Made by a program: the position numbers and the translations under genes. The notes under the pieces were generated by a model. It was not told the origin of the DNA and made no database searches. It saw nothing but the letters and a program-made list of their open reading frames with translations. Below, in pieces: positions 9,404-18,389 of a DNA stretch of 64,000 nt (position 1 is the stretch's first letter; every line of letters begins with the position of its first letter). Origin of the DNA: Actinomadura rudentiformis (GTDB taxonomy: Bacteria; Actinomycetota; Actinomycetes; Streptosporangiales; Streptosporangiaceae); contig NZ_WBMT01000007.1 of NCBI RefSeq assembly GCF_008923185.1, positions 1 to 64,000 on the forward strand, in the 5' to 3' direction.

Positions 9404-9490
9404 CCGCGTCTGCGGGTCCGGGCCCACCGTCCGCAGGCCCAGCGTCTGCAGGTCCCGGGCCCAGCATCTGCAGGTCCCAGGCCCAGCGGC
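9404..9490. repeat. Short degenerate tandem repeat between convergent genes
   Basis: Units of about 15-22 bp built on CTGCAGGTCCCGGGCCCAGC recur about four times between the ends of the DUF4132 and VanX-like genes. Self-complementary cores (CCCGGG, GGGCCC) could form hairpins and serve as a two-way terminator. Confidence 0.55.
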
Positions 9491-9525
9491 ACCGGGCAGA
9501 TGGCTGGTGCGTTGGGCTGCGGCGG

Positions 9526-10332
9526 TCAGTGGTGGTGAGTTAGGGAGCGGCGGGAGACTGGGAAGTCGAAGTAGGTGTTGGGGAAGAGTTCCGGCTTGTA
9601 CGTGAAGTGCCACCACTCTTCAGGAAGGTTGACGTAGCCCAGGCTTTCGAGGGTGTTCTTCAGGAGGAGGCGGTTGGCGCGCTGCCGGCCCTTGATACGG
9701 GGGTTCAGGGTGTGCGACAGGGTGTCGAAGCAGTCGAAGCCGGTGCCCATGTCGACTGAGTTGTCCGGGAAGCGCTTGTCCTTCGGGAAGTAGCACGGGA
9801 CCAGGCGCTCGCCCGGGCGGTACGGGCGGGTGTGGCGGGCTGGGAGCTTCACGATCGTCAGGTCTACGGTGCTGCCTCGGCTGTGGCCGGACTTCTCGGC
9901 GATGTAGCCGTCGATGAAGAGCCGCGACTTGTCGACTCGCGGGTAGAACTCCCGCTTCATGGCCTGGTCGTTCAGGTCCTTGGCCCAGCGCACGAAGTGG
10001 TCCACGGCGCGCTGCGGGCGATAGCAGTCGTACACCTTGAGCGTGTAGCCCTTGCGCAAGAGCTGGCGCTGGGCTTTGCGCAGGGCGACGGCCGCTGGAC
10101 GGGTGAGGATGCAGACGGGCTGGCGGTAGCCGTCGATGCGCTTGCCGATGAAGTTGTGGCGGGTCGTGTAGCGCATCTCCTGGATGATCGTCGGGTCGAT
10201 GTCTCGCAGGGCGACGAATTCCTTGGGCGCTTTCGGCTCCGGCTTCGCGACGGAAGCCGAGGCGGTCGGGGCTGCGGTGCCCAGGGCCAGCACTGCCACT
10301 ACGGACGCGGTCACACCACGGAGCTTCGGCAT
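9526..10332 (-). CDS. Secreted VanX-like D-Ala-D-Ala dipeptidase (M15D)
   Basis: A 268-residue zinc dipeptidase. The signal peptide (MPKLRGVTASVVAVLALGTA) is followed by the M15 fold: SGHSRGSTVDLT supplies the SxHxxGxxxD zinc histidine and aspartate, and EEWWHFTYKPE supplies the catalytic glutamate and last zinc histidine. VanX-type enzymes cleave D-Ala-D-Ala; family members also act on other peptidoglycan fragments. Because it is exported, it is more likely to process released cell-wall peptides than to confer vancomycin resistance like cytoplasmic VanX; no vanHA genes are nearby. It is transcribed away from the beta-lactamase-fold gene at 10461. Confidence 0.85.
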   Translation of the reverse strand: MPKLRGVTASVVAVLALGTAAPTASASVAKPEPKAPKEFVALRDIDPTIIQEMRYTTRHNFIGKRIDGYRQPVCILTRPAAVALRKAQRQLLRKGYTLKVYDCYRPQRAVDHFVRWAKDLNDQAMKREFYPRVDKSRLFIDGYIAEKSGHSRGSTVDLTIVKLPARHTRPYRPGERLVPCYFPKDKRFPDNSVDMGTGFDCFDTLSHTLNPRIKGRQRANRLLLKNTLESLGYVNLPEEWWHFTYKPELFPNTYFDFPVSRRSLTHHH

Positions 10333-10460
10333 GGCATCTGGATCTATCACGGGGCCATGCCGGGTGACCAGGCCCATCACGTTCTCGATCTTGAAACTTG
10401 ATCATTTGTCTGGTCTGCTGGCGCGTGGGCGCGATCTTGGCTTACCTCCCGGGAGCATTG

Positions 10461-12464
10461 ATGAGCCGACCTGTCCTCCGCCGAGTCGCCGTGGTGTTCG
10501 CGGCTTTGAGCGTGACGTTGCCGATCGCGCCCGCCGTCCAGGCGGCTGATCCACCGGCCGCTCGCGGGGTGGTCGAGGCGCAACACCCCAACGCCAAAGT
10601 GGCGACTGCTGCTAAGGAACGGCCGGTCTCCGCTGAACGTGGGGGTGCTCATCGGCGCGCGAGTACGGCGGGCAAGAAGGCTGCCGCCGATCCCACGTAC
10701 GGCGACGATCAGCTGCTTACGTCACAGACCAACTGGTGGACGCTGAACGGCGCCACGGCTGCCCAGATCCAGTCGTTCATGGACAGCAATGGCGCACGGC
10801 CCACCGACATCGTGGCGGAGGGCACCAATTCGAGTGGGGCGCCTACGTTCACCGTGACCATGGTCGCCAACAGCGGCGACTACCGGACCTCGAGTTGGGC
10901 CTGGTACTACGGCCTGACGATGGACGGCGTCCATCAGCGCCTGCAGGAGTGGAACGCGCGGCCCGTCTCGGTGCACCGCTACTGGACGACGGACGGCTGG
11001 CGCTTCGTGGTCGCCATGGTCGACAACTCCGGCGCCCAAGCGCGGCCTTGGTGGTGGTGGGCGGGTGACCTCTCGTTCATCCAGTCAAAGGTCGCGAGCA
11101 CAGGCGCTCGGATCACGCGCGTTCGGGAATGGCAGAGCGACACGGGGCCACAGTACGACGTGCTGATGACGCCTGGCAACGTCGGCTGGTGGTACTGGAT
11201 CGGCGGCAGTCCCAGTCAGATCAACGACCTCGCCAACAGGAACGCCGCGCGGCTCATCGACGTCGATCGCAACGCGGACGGCTCGTTCAACGCCGTCATG
11301 GTCGCCGACCCCGGTGGCCGTACGCCCGGCTGGTGGTACGGCTTCAGCCACGCAGAGCTCACCAACAAGGCGCTCCGTACAGGCGGGCGGTTGCTCAGCG
11401 CGCAGCGTTACAACGACTCTGGCACTTACCGCTTTGTGGGTGTCATCAACCGCAACGTCAACAGCGCGGATCTGCCTGGCGAGGTCGTCCGCAACACGCT
11501 CTCCCAGACGGTGGCTGCCCGCGGCAGCGGTGGCGTGGCGGAGTTCAGGGATTCGAGCAGGGGTACGTTCACGGCCACAGCGGGCAACTCCCCTGGCACG
11601 AACGCGCGCTTCCGTACGGCCAGTATCTCCAAGACGTTCGTCGCGACAGAGCTTCTCAAGCAGGTCGCGGCCGGCCGGGTGAGCTTGAACGCTACGGTCG
11701 CGCAATATCTGCCGGGCGCGGTGAACGGCGGCGACAAGGTCACGATCCGGATGTTGCTGCACCACACCAGCGGTCTCTACAACTTCACCAACGACCAGGG
11801 CGACTTCGCGTCGACGATGACCAAGGCCTGGACGCCGCAGGAACTGCTGGCCATCGTCAACCGGCACGATCCCGTCTTCGCGCCCGGGGCCAAGTACGGC
11901 TACTCCAACACCAACTACCTGCTCGCCGCGATGGTGATCGAGAAGGTCACCGGGCTGTCGTACGGCGAGGCCATCCGGCGGGACATCATCGAGCCGCTCG
12001 GGCTCAGCGGCACCTCCGTACCGGCCACGACGGTCATGCCGGCACCGGCGCTGCGCGGCTTCTGGACCAATCCCACCAGCGGCTCGCTGATCGAGACCAC
12101 CGGTCAGAACCCGACCAGGTGGTTCGGCGCGGGCCAGCTCGTGTCGACGGCGGCGGACGAGAACACCTTCTTCCGCTCGCTGCTGCAGGGCACGGTGCTC
12201 CCGGCGGCTCAGTTGAGCGAGTTCAAGAGCGGCCTCGTGCACACGGGCAACGGCACGTTGTACGCAGGCAAGGGCATCTTCCGGACCACGCTGTCGTGCG
12301 GCGTCAATGTGTGGTGGCATGACGGCCGCATCCCCGGCTACAGGAGCTTCTCCGCCCATACAGAGAACGGCAGCCGCAGCATGACCTGGGCCTACTCCGA
12401 ACGGGACTACAACTACAACCCGCTGGACGACGAGCTGTTCAACACCGCGTTCTGCTACATCTGA
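10461..12464 (+). CDS. Secreted beta-lactamase-fold serine hydrolase with polyglycine-hydrolase-like repeats
   Basis: A 667-residue exported protein. After the signal peptide (MSRPVLRRVAVVFAALSVTL) come about four repeats of 45-50 residues, each with a W-W/W-Y core and an R-x-x-x-V turn (WWTLNGATAAQIQSFMD, WAWYYGLTMDGVHQRLQEW, WWWAGDLSFIQSKVAS, WWYWIGGSPSQINDLAN, WWYGFSHAELTNKAL). The rest is a class C beta-lactamase / D-Ala carboxypeptidase domain with S-I-S-K, Y-S-N and H-D-G motifs. This order matches polyglycine hydrolases and related secreted peptidases. Substrate is unknown; peptide bridges or extracellular proteins are plausible. Confidence 0.85.
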   Translation: MSRPVLRRVAVVFAALSVTLPIAPAVQAADPPAARGVVEAQHPNAKVATAAKERPVSAERGGAHRRASTAGKKAAADPTYGDDQLLTSQTNWWTLNGATAAQIQSFMDSNGARPTDIVAEGTNSSGAPTFTVTMVANSGDYRTSSWAWYYGLTMDGVHQRLQEWNARPVSVHRYWTTDGWRFVVAMVDNSGAQARPWWWWAGDLSFIQSKVASTGARITRVREWQSDTGPQYDVLMTPGNVGWWYWIGGSPSQINDLANRNAARLIDVDRNADGSFNAVMVADPGGRTPGWWYGFSHAELTNKALRTGGRLLSAQRYNDSGTYRFVGVINRNVNSADLPGEVVRNTLSQTVAARGSGGVAEFRDSSRGTFTATAGNSPGTNARFRTASISKTFVATELLKQVAAGRVSLNATVAQYLPGAVNGGDKVTIRMLLHHTSGLYNFTNDQGDFASTMTKAWTPQELLAIVNRHDPVFAPGAKYGYSNTNYLLAAMVIEKVTGLSYGEAIRRDIIEPLGLSGTSVPATTVMPAPALRGFWTNPTSGSLIETTGQNPTRWFGAGQLVSTAADENTFFRSLLQGTVLPAAQLSEFKSGLVHTGNGTLYAGKGIFRTTLSCGVNVWWHDGRIPGYRSFSAHTENGSRSMTWAYSERDYNYNPLDDELFNTAFCYI

Positions 12465-12472
12465 AAGACAAG

Positions 12473-12597
12473 GCGGCGGAGGGCGCGGGCGTTCTCACGC
12501 GGCGGAGGGCGTTCGCCCCTCCCGAAGGGGATGCCCCCAGAGGCGCGCCCTAGCGGCTCCCAAGAAGAGGCTTCCCCTCCGCGGCGCCCTCCGCCGC
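12473..12597. repeat. Inverted repeat downstream of the serine hydrolase
   Basis: GCGGCGGAGGGCGC at 12473-12486 pairs perfectly with 12584-12597; a second direct copy of the left arm lies at about 12501. The 97-bp interior also has hairpin potential (CCCCTCCCGAAGGGG). It could act as a terminator or mark remnant element ends. No gene lies in 12465-12780. Confidence 0.5.
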
Positions 12598-12780
12598 TGG
12601 GCTTCCCCGACCGGGGGCATCGCGAAAGCCCTGGCCCATGGATAAGAGCGGCAGAGCGCGGTGGCAAGCGGATGCGTTCGGCCAGTGGACAACCCATTCG
12701 CTGTGCGGACAACTGGACGGCACCCGACCAAGCGGTCAATCTACGGGAAGGGATGCAAGTTGGGTCGGGAGGTGGCCCGC

Positions 12781-13740
12781 ATGGCCGTGTCTTCGACGGT
12801 GCCCATGGCGCATACCGAGTTCGCGACCGGTGACGTGGACATGGCGCACGACTACCTGTGCTCGACCTATGCCGACCACGCGCCGCATCTGTCCGGCGAC
12901 CGCGATCACTTCCGCTTCCGGGCCAGTTCCACTCGTGAGGAACGGTTCGGCGTCGAGTTCATCGCGCAGTCGATGGAGTTGCGGACGGTGGCCGAACCCG
13001 TCGGCGACCTGCTGGTTCCGCATGTGCTCAAGGGCAGGCTGGCCGTTTCCACCCGTAACGACGACGTACGCGCCGAGCCCGGAGAAGAGCTCCTCGTCCC
13101 GCCGGACACCCGGCTCGCAGTGCGATGGCAAGGGAAAGGACTAGGTGTCCTCCGTCTCAACACCGCCGCAGTGATCAAGTACGCGGGCGAACTCACCGAG
13201 AGCCGCGTCCGGTTCCCGCTCTCCCGGCCGGTATCGGCTACGCGGGCGCGGTACTGGCGGTCCGTGGTCAAGCACGTGACCCGGGAGTTCCTCGCCGACC
13301 AGGACGCGCTGGCCAGCCCGCTGATCCGTGCGGAGATCTTCCGGCTGCTCACGGCCACCCTCCTCGAGACGTTCCCGGTCGTCATGGAGGAGACGTCGCT
13401 GCGCGGGACGGTCGAGCCCGGGGCGGTACGCCGCGCCATCGCGTTCATCGACGCTCACGCGGACACCGACATCAGCGTCACCGAAATCGCCGCGGCCGCA
13501 CGAGTCGGTCCGCGTGCTTTGCAGGCCGCGTTCCAGAGGCATTTGGGCATCACGCCGACCGCGTACCTGCGCCAAGTCCGCCTTGACCGCGCCCATCTGG
13601 ACCTGCAGATGAGCGATCCCACCAAGGGCGACACTGTCGCCGCCATCGCCAACACCTGGGGCTTCGCACACCACGGCCGCTTCGCCGTCGCCTACCGAAA
13701 TCGCTACGGCCGCTCCCCACGCGACACCCTCTTCTCCTGA
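12781..13740 (+). CDS. AraC-family transcriptional regulator
   Basis: A 319-residue regulator with an N-terminal AraC-binding-like domain (LRTVAEPVGDLLVPHVLKGR) and a C-terminal double helix-turn-helix (ISVTEIAAAARVGPRALQAA then FQRHLGITPTAYLRQVRLDR and the second helix pair ending FAHHGRFAVAYRNRYGRSP). The ATG at 12781 has GGGAGG nine bases upstream, which decides it against an in-frame start further upstream. No adjacent target operon is obvious; the next gene is convergent. Confidence 0.85.
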   Translation: MAVSSTVPMAHTEFATGDVDMAHDYLCSTYADHAPHLSGDRDHFRFRASSTREERFGVEFIAQSMELRTVAEPVGDLLVPHVLKGRLAVSTRNDDVRAEPGEELLVPPDTRLAVRWQGKGLGVLRLNTAAVIKYAGELTESRVRFPLSRPVSATRARYWRSVVKHVTREFLADQDALASPLIRAEIFRLLTATLLETFPVVMEETSLRGTVEPGAVRRAIAFIDAHADTDISVTEIAAAARVGPRALQAAFQRHLGITPTAYLRQVRLDRAHLDLQMSDPTKGDTVAAIANTWGFAHHGRFAVAYRNRYGRSPRDTLFS

Positions 13741-13850
13741 ACGAGCCGCACGCACCTCGCTCAGTCCCTGCACTCACGCGCCGGAGGCTTCTTGGCTGGT
13801 CGATGCCCGAAAAATCACGTGCGCGTTGCGGTCCTGATCCGGGTGGCGGC

Positions 13851-14876
13851 TTAGTGCTCGCTGGAGGCGGACCAGATGTTGATGCCTGAGTCGACCGCGT
13901 CCTTGTCGATGGCTTGGAGTTCCTCGTCGCTGAAGGCGAGGTTGTCGACGCAGGCGAGGCTGTCTTCGAGTTGGGCGACGCTGCTGGCTCCGATGAGGAC
14001 CGACGTGACGCGCTGGTCACGGAGGGCCCAGGCCAGGGCCATCTGCGCCAACGACTGCCCGCGCGAGGCGGCGAGGTCGTTCAGTCTGCGGATGTGCCCG
14101 AGGACCTCGTCGGTGAGCATGTCGCCGCTCAGTGATCTGTCGAGGCTGGCTCGTGATCCGGCGGGGATGCCGTTCAGGTACTTGTCGGTGAGCATGCCCT
14201 GGGCCAGTGGCGAGAACGCGATGCAGCCGACGCCCTCGTCCTCCAGCGTGTCCAGGAGATCGTCCTCGATCCAGCGGTTGAGCATCGAGTACGACGGCTG
14301 GTGGATGAGCAGCGGCGTGCCCATGTCGCGCAGGATGGTCGCCGCCTCTGCCGTCCGTTCCGGTGAGTACGAGGAGATGCCCGCGTACAGCGCCTTGCCC
14401 GAACGTACGGCCTGGTCCAGCGCGCCCATCGTCTCTTCGAGCGGCGTCTCGGGGTCGAAACGGTGGCTGTAGAAGATGTCGACGTAGTCCAGGCCCATCC
14501 GCTTGAGCGACTGGTCGAGGCTGCTCAGCATGTACTTGCGCGAGCCCCATTCGCCGTACGGGCCAGGCCACATGTCGTAGCCCGCCTTTGTGGAGATGAC
14601 CAGTTCGTCGCGGTACGCGGCGAAGTCGTCGCGGAAGATGTGGCCGAAGTTGAGCTCGGCGGAGCCGTACGGCGGGCCGTAGTTGTTGGCAAGGTCGAAG
14701 TGCGTGACGCCCAGGTCGAACGCCCGGCGCAGGATGGCCCGCTGGGTGTCGAGCGGCCGGTCGTCGCCGAAGTTGTGCCACAGACCCAGCGACACAGCCG
14801 GGAGTTTGAGCCCGCTGCGTCCGGTGCGGCGGTACGGGATCCGGTCGTAACGGTCCTCTGCGGCGGCATATGTCAT
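13851..14876 (-). CDS. Aldo/keto reductase, MgrA/YghZ (L-glyceraldehyde 3-phosphate reductase) type
   Basis: A 341-residue NADPH-dependent oxidoreductase. It has GLWHNFGDD near the N-terminus, the catalytic tetrad in FDLANNYGPPYGSAE (Asp, Tyr), STKAGYDMW (Lys) and FYSHRFDPETPLEE (His), and the cofactor loop GASSVAQLEDSLA. The WPGPYGEWGSRKY stretch is typical of the YghZ/MgrA branch, which detoxifies small aldehydes. Its start is two bases after the stop of the upstream TetR gene, so the two are co-transcribed with the HpnE-like gene. Confidence 0.85.
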   Translation of the reverse strand: MTYAAAEDRYDRIPYRRTGRSGLKLPAVSLGLWHNFGDDRPLDTQRAILRRAFDLGVTHFDLANNYGPPYGSAELNFGHIFRDDFAAYRDELVISTKAGYDMWPGPYGEWGSRKYMLSSLDQSLKRMGLDYVDIFYSHRFDPETPLEETMGALDQAVRSGKALYAGISSYSPERTAEAATILRDMGTPLLIHQPSYSMLNRWIEDDLLDTLEDEGVGCIAFSPLAQGMLTDKYLNGIPAGSRASLDRSLSGDMLTDEVLGHIRRLNDLAASRGQSLAQMALAWALRDQRVTSVLIGASSVAQLEDSLACVDNLAFSDEELQAIDKDAVDSGINIWSASSEH

Positions 14877-14878
14877 GG

Positions 14879-15487
14879 TCACGAGTCTGCCACGTGGGCG
14901 GTGGTGTGCAGGTGATCGGCCATGTGCTCGCACTGCGCCAGCACTCGTTCGGCAGGGTAGGTGTCCGGATCGCGGAGGTGCAGGCGGAGCAGCTCGTCAC
15001 CGACCATGTGCAGCAGGTGGATGGTCAGCTCGGGGTCGGGCCCGGTGGGTACGGGGTTCCCGTCGTCCGCGCCCTTGACCAGTTCGATGATGCGGGCACG
15101 GCCGACCGCGCGGCCTTGCTCGATGCGTTCGTACAGCTCGGGCGGCCCGCCTTCGGAGGGCATGAGGAACATCCGCCAGGTCGCCGGGTCGGCCGAGGCC
15201 GCCTCGATGAGCCCGGCGAGCGCGGCGGTGAACGGATCACGGTCGCCGGACGGGCGCTGCGCGATCACCTTGCTCAGTCCCGCCATGGCCCGTTCGGCCT
15301 CGCGGTCGACCAGCGCGGTGAGCAGGCCGGGCAAGCCCTGGAACTGGTGGTAGACCAGGGTGCGGGTGATCCCGGCGGCCTCGGCCACCCGGCCGATGGT
15401 GACCGCGGCGAACCCCTCCGCGTCCACGATCGCCCTGGTGGCGTCCAGGATCTGGTCCCGTCGCTGCTCGGCGCTCATCCTTGCCAT
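14879..15487 (-). CDS. TetR-family regulator
   Basis: A 202-residue regulator. The N-terminal helix-turn-helix reads MARMSAEQRRDQILDATRAI and VTIGRVAEAAGITRTLVYHQ; the C-terminal ligand domain is typical (DPFTAALAGLIEAASADPAT). It is the middle gene of a three-gene operon: the HpnE-like gene ends 20 bp upstream and the aldo/keto reductase begins two bases downstream. The palindrome upstream of the operon (17012-17044) is the natural candidate for its operator, giving autoregulation. Confidence 0.85.
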   Translation of the reverse strand: MARMSAEQRRDQILDATRAIVDAEGFAAVTIGRVAEAAGITRTLVYHQFQGLPGLLTALVDREAERAMAGLSKVIAQRPSGDRDPFTAALAGLIEAASADPATWRMFLMPSEGGPPELYERIEQGRAVGRARIIELVKGADDGNPVPTGPDPELTIHLLHMVGDELLRLHLRDPDTYPAERVLAQCEHMADHLHTTAHVADS

Positions 15488-15507
15488 GAGGTCAGTGCAC
15501 CACAGGC

Positions 15508-16992
15508 TCAACGGCCCGACGAACCCGCCGCCGACCTGGGGCGTACGTCGCGCAGGACCTCGACGGCGCGGGCCGCGCTCTGCGCCGCGCCCTCCATCGT
15601 GGTCGGCCAGTCGTTGCGGGTCCAGTCGCCGGCGAGCGCCAGCCCTTCGACCTCGGTGCGCTGGCCGGGGCGGATCGTGCCGGTGCCGGGACGGGAGGAG
15701 AAGGTGGCGCGCCGCCAGGGCACCACGTGTGCGTGCACGACGTTCGCCTCCCGTGCCTCCGGATAGACCGAACGGAGCGAGGCCATGCAGCGTTCGACCA
15801 CCTCGGGCCTGCGGAGTTCGATCAGGTCGTACGAGGCGCAGGTGGTCAGGGCGTACAGCCAGCCCGCCTCGCTGCGCCGGCCGTGCATGAGCGTCCGGTC
15901 GAAGACCCAGTGCACGTCGGTGTCGAGCAGGGTCTCCCAGGGATGCTCGGTGCCGATCGGACGGTCGAGATAGAGGTTGACCGACATGATCGGGATCGGC
16001 ACCAGCTCGCGGGTGGCGGCGACGATCGGCTCCGCGCCCGGCACGTCGTCGAGCAGGCCGCCGACGTCCCAGGCCGGGACCGCCATCACGACGGCGTCCG
16101 CTTCGATCAGCCCGCCGTCGGCCATTCGCACGCCGTGCACGCGCCGACCGGTCATCCCGGGCACGTGCTGGTCGGTCACCCCGGGCACTTGCCGGTCGGT
16201 CATCCCGCGCACTTGCCGGTCGGTCATCCCGCGCACTTGTTGTTCGGTCACCTCGATGCGGGTGGCCTTCGCGCGGAGCCGCACGTCCACGCCGTGCTTG
16301 GCGAACGCCTTCTCCGCACCCGCGAGATACAGGGTGTGGAGGTCGACCGTGGGCCACCCGATGCTCATGGCACGCCTCCGATACTTCCGGGTGTTGCGCA
16401 TGCCCGTCTGGATGGCCGAGGCGAGCGCATGGGCCGAGGCGAGGTGCGGAAGTTCGTTGAGCACGCCGATGGTGACCGGGTGCCAGAGGACCCGGCGCAC
16501 GGAAGCCGGCATGCCGACGCGGTCGAGCCATTCGTCGACGGTGATCTGGTCCAGTTCGCCGGCCGGGCGGCGGGAGGCGGCGAACAGCTTCGCCTGTGCG
16601 GGGATGCTCTTGAACACGTCGCGGACGCTGATCCCGGGTGCCTTGCCCGCAAGGACCTTCAGCTGGTCGCGCGCACGGATGCCGAGGCTGCCCGCCGTGC
16701 CGTCCGGCGCACGGACACCCCATTGGTCGGGGAACCGGACGAACTCCCGGGTGCCCACCGAGTCGAGGTACCGGAAGATGTTCGTGTACGAACCCGCGAT
16801 CACGTGCTGCCCGTTGTCGACCATCTCGCCGCCGGCCGCGTCGAGCGGGAAGCCGAGCGTCCGGCCACCGAGGCGCCCTCGCCGTTCCAGCAGCGTCACC
16901 TGGTCGCCCGCTTCGGCGAGCCAGACCGCCGAGGCGAGTCCGGCCAGGCCACCGCCGATCACGACAATTCTGCGTCCACTGCGCTCGGCCAT
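15508..16992 (-). CDS. FAD-dependent oxidase, hydroxysqualene dehydroxylase (HpnE)-like
   Basis: A 494-residue flavoprotein of the amine-oxidase/phytoene-desaturase fold. The FAD site is RIVVIGGGLAGLASAVWLAE; GEMVDNGQHVIAGSYTNIFR and the C-terminal LAGDWTRNDWPTTMEGAAQS agree with HpnE-like enzymes that reduce hydroxysqualene in hopanoid synthesis. No hpnC/hpnD or squalene-hopene cyclase gene is next to it, so a role on another isoprenoid is possible. A GAGGGAG site supports the ATG at 16992. Residues about 250-285 are an odd in-frame 8-residue tandem repeat (TDRQVRGM and variants), absent from the family as far as I know. Confidence 0.75.
   Translation of the reverse strand: MAERSGRRIVVIGGGLAGLASAVWLAEAGDQVTLLERRGRLGGRTLGFPLDAAGGEMVDNGQHVIAGSYTNIFRYLDSVGTREFVRFPDQWGVRAPDGTAGSLGIRARDQLKVLAGKAPGISVRDVFKSIPAQAKLFAASRRPAGELDQITVDEWLDRVGMPASVRRVLWHPVTIGVLNELPHLASAHALASAIQTGMRNTRKYRRRAMSIGWPTVDLHTLYLAGAEKAFAKHGVDVRLRAKATRIEVTEQQVRGMTDRQVRGMTDRQVPGVTDQHVPGMTGRRVHGVRMADGGLIEADAVVMAVPAWDVGGLLDDVPGAEPIVAATRELVPIPIMSVNLYLDRPIGTEHPWETLLDTDVHWVFDRTLMHGRRSEAGWLYALTTCASYDLIELRRPEVVERCMASLRSVYPEAREANVVHAHVVPWRRATFSSRPGTGTIRPGQRTEVEGLALAGDWTRNDWPTTMEGAAQSAARAVEVLRDVRPRSAAGSSGR
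16150..16245. repeat. 24-bp in-frame tandem repeat inside the HpnE-like gene
   Basis: Four copies of a 24-bp unit starting GGTCATCCCGCGCACTTG encode repeats of MTDRQVRG-type octapeptides. Copies differ at a few positions. The unit is a multiple of three, so copy number changes would keep the frame. Confidence 0.85.
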
Positions 16993-17011
16993 GACGCTCC
17001 CTCGCCGGATA

Positions 17012-17044
17012 AAGTTACAGTTTGTAAGTTTCATACTGTAACTT
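17012..17044. promoter_or_regulatory. Candidate TetR operator for the HpnE/TetR/AKR operon
   Basis: AAGTTACAGT (17012-17021) is mirrored by ACTGTAACTT (17035-17044). Within it TTACAGTTTGTAA forms a tighter palindrome. It lies 20-52 bp upstream of the HpnE-like start codon, in the AT-rich promoter position. Confidence 0.7.
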
Positions 17045-17067
17045 CGATGGAGCCTTAAGCAAGAGGG

Positions 17068-18363
17068 TCAGGCAGACTTCTCCCGGCCGCTGTGGCCGTC
17101 GCGACCGACGGGGCATCCGCGGGGTACGAGGACCGGATTGACGTTGTCGAGGACGGTCTCCCGGGTGATCACAACGCGCGCGACGTCGTTCCGGCTCGGC
17201 ACCTCGTACATCATCTGGAGCAGGACCTCTTCGAGGATCGCCCGGGTGGCGCGGGCTCCGGTACGGCGCAGCAGTGCCTGGTCGGCGATCGCCTCGATCG
17301 CGCCGGCCGTGAACTCCAACTCGACGCCGTCCAGCGCGAAGAGCCTCTGGTACTGCTTGATCAGCGCGTTCCGGGGTTCGGTGAGGATCCGCGCCAGCGC
17401 CGCCCGGTCGAGCGGCCGGAAGGTCGTCACCACCGGGAGCCGGCCGATCAGCTCGGGGATCAGCCCGAACGTCCGGAGGTCCGCCGGCATGACCGCGGTG
17501 AGCAAGCCGGCGTCCTTGGCGGCCGGGAGAGCGGCACCGAAACCCGCGCCGCGCCGGTGGGTCCGCCCCTCGATGATCTGTGCCAGCCCGCTGAACGCGC
17601 CGCCGGCGATGAACAGCACGTTGGCGGTGTCGATCCGGATGAACTCCTGGCCGGGATGCTTGCGCCCGCCCTGCGGAGGCACGTTGGCGACGGTGCCTTC
17701 AAGGATCTTCAACAGCGCCTGCTGGACACCCTCACCGGAGACATCACGAGTGATCGACGTGCTCTCGCCCTTACGGCCAAGCTTGTCGATCTCGTCGATG
17801 TAGACGATGCCGGTCTCGGCTCTCGCCACGTCGTACTCGGCGGCCTGGAGCAGCTTGAGCAGAACGTTCTCGACGTCCTCCCCCACGTAACCGGCCTCGG
17901 TGAGGGAGGTCGCATCGACGATGGCGAACGGGACGTCGAGCACCCGTGCGAGCGTCTGGACGAGATAGGTCTTGCCAGTGCCGGTCGGGCCGATGAGCAG
18001 GAGGTTGGACTTGCCCAGCTCGACGTCTCCCCCGGCACCTCCGGCACCTCCGGCGCTCTTGGCTCGGACGCGCTTGTAGTGGTTGTAGACCGCGACCGAA
18101 AGCGTCTGCTTGGCGTGCTCCTGGCCGACGACGTACTGATCGAGATAGCTGCGGATCTCTCTCGGTTTAGGGAGGTTGCGCGGGGTGGCGCCGGACGTGG
18201 AGTCGCTGAGCTCTTCCTCAAGGAGTTCCTTGCAGAGCCCCACGCACTCGTCACAAATGAAGAGCTGGCCGGGGCCTGCGATGAGCCGCCTTACCTGTTC
18301 CTGGCTCTTGCCGCAGAACGTGCATCTCAGCGGACCACTCCCGCCCCCATTCGTACGCGCCAC
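17068..18363 (-). CDS. clpX: ATP-dependent unfoldase ClpX (paralogue)
   Basis: A 431-residue AAA+ protein with the ClpX plan: an N-terminal zinc-binding domain (CTFCGKSQ and CDECVGLC), Walker A GPTGTGKT, Walker [12 protein letters not shown], pore loop GYVGED, and the sensor/arginine-finger region [10 protein letters not shown]. ClpX feeds unfolded substrates to ClpP. The GTG start is preceded by AAGGAGG. Two oddities: no clpP is near, whereas the housekeeping clpX normally follows it; and the loop that docks on ClpP, usually IGF or LGF, reads GAGFGA here and is shorter. The gene follows the P450 gene by 26 bp, suggesting co-transcription. Confidence 0.9.
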   Translation of the reverse strand: MARTNGGGSGPLRCTFCGKSQEQVRRLIAGPGQLFICDECVGLCKELLEEELSDSTSGATPRNLPKPREIRSYLDQYVVGQEHAKQTLSVAVYNHYKRVRAKSAGGAGGAGGDVELGKSNLLLIGPTGTGKTYLVQTLARVLDVPFAIVDATSLTEAGYVGEDVENVLLKLLQAAEYDVARAETGIVYIDEIDKLGRKGESTSITRDVSGEGVQQALLKILEGTVANVPPQGGRKHPGQEFIRIDTANVLFIAGGAFSGLAQIIEGRTHRRGAGFGAALPAAKDAGLLTAVMPADLRTFGLIPELIGRLPVVTTFRPLDRAALARILTEPRNALIKQYQRLFALDGVELEFTAGAIEAIADQALLRRTGARATRAILEEVLLQMMYEVPSRNDVARVVITRETVLDNVNPVLVPRGCPVGRDGHSGREKSA

Positions 18364-18389
18364 TCCGGGCCCCTCCTTGATGAACGTGG

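Noticed and set aside
9526..10332. Vancomycin-resistance vanX
   Set aside because: The protein has a signal peptide and no vanH/vanA neighbours, so a resistance role is not supported.
12473..12597. Inverted repeat as the ends of a small transposon
   Set aside because: Only 97 bp lie between the arms, with no target duplication or coding; a hairpin is simpler.
16150..16245. Regular repeats resembling a CRISPR array
   Set aside because: Units are contiguous without spacers and lie in frame inside a gene. The same holds for the arrays at 32101 and 51314.
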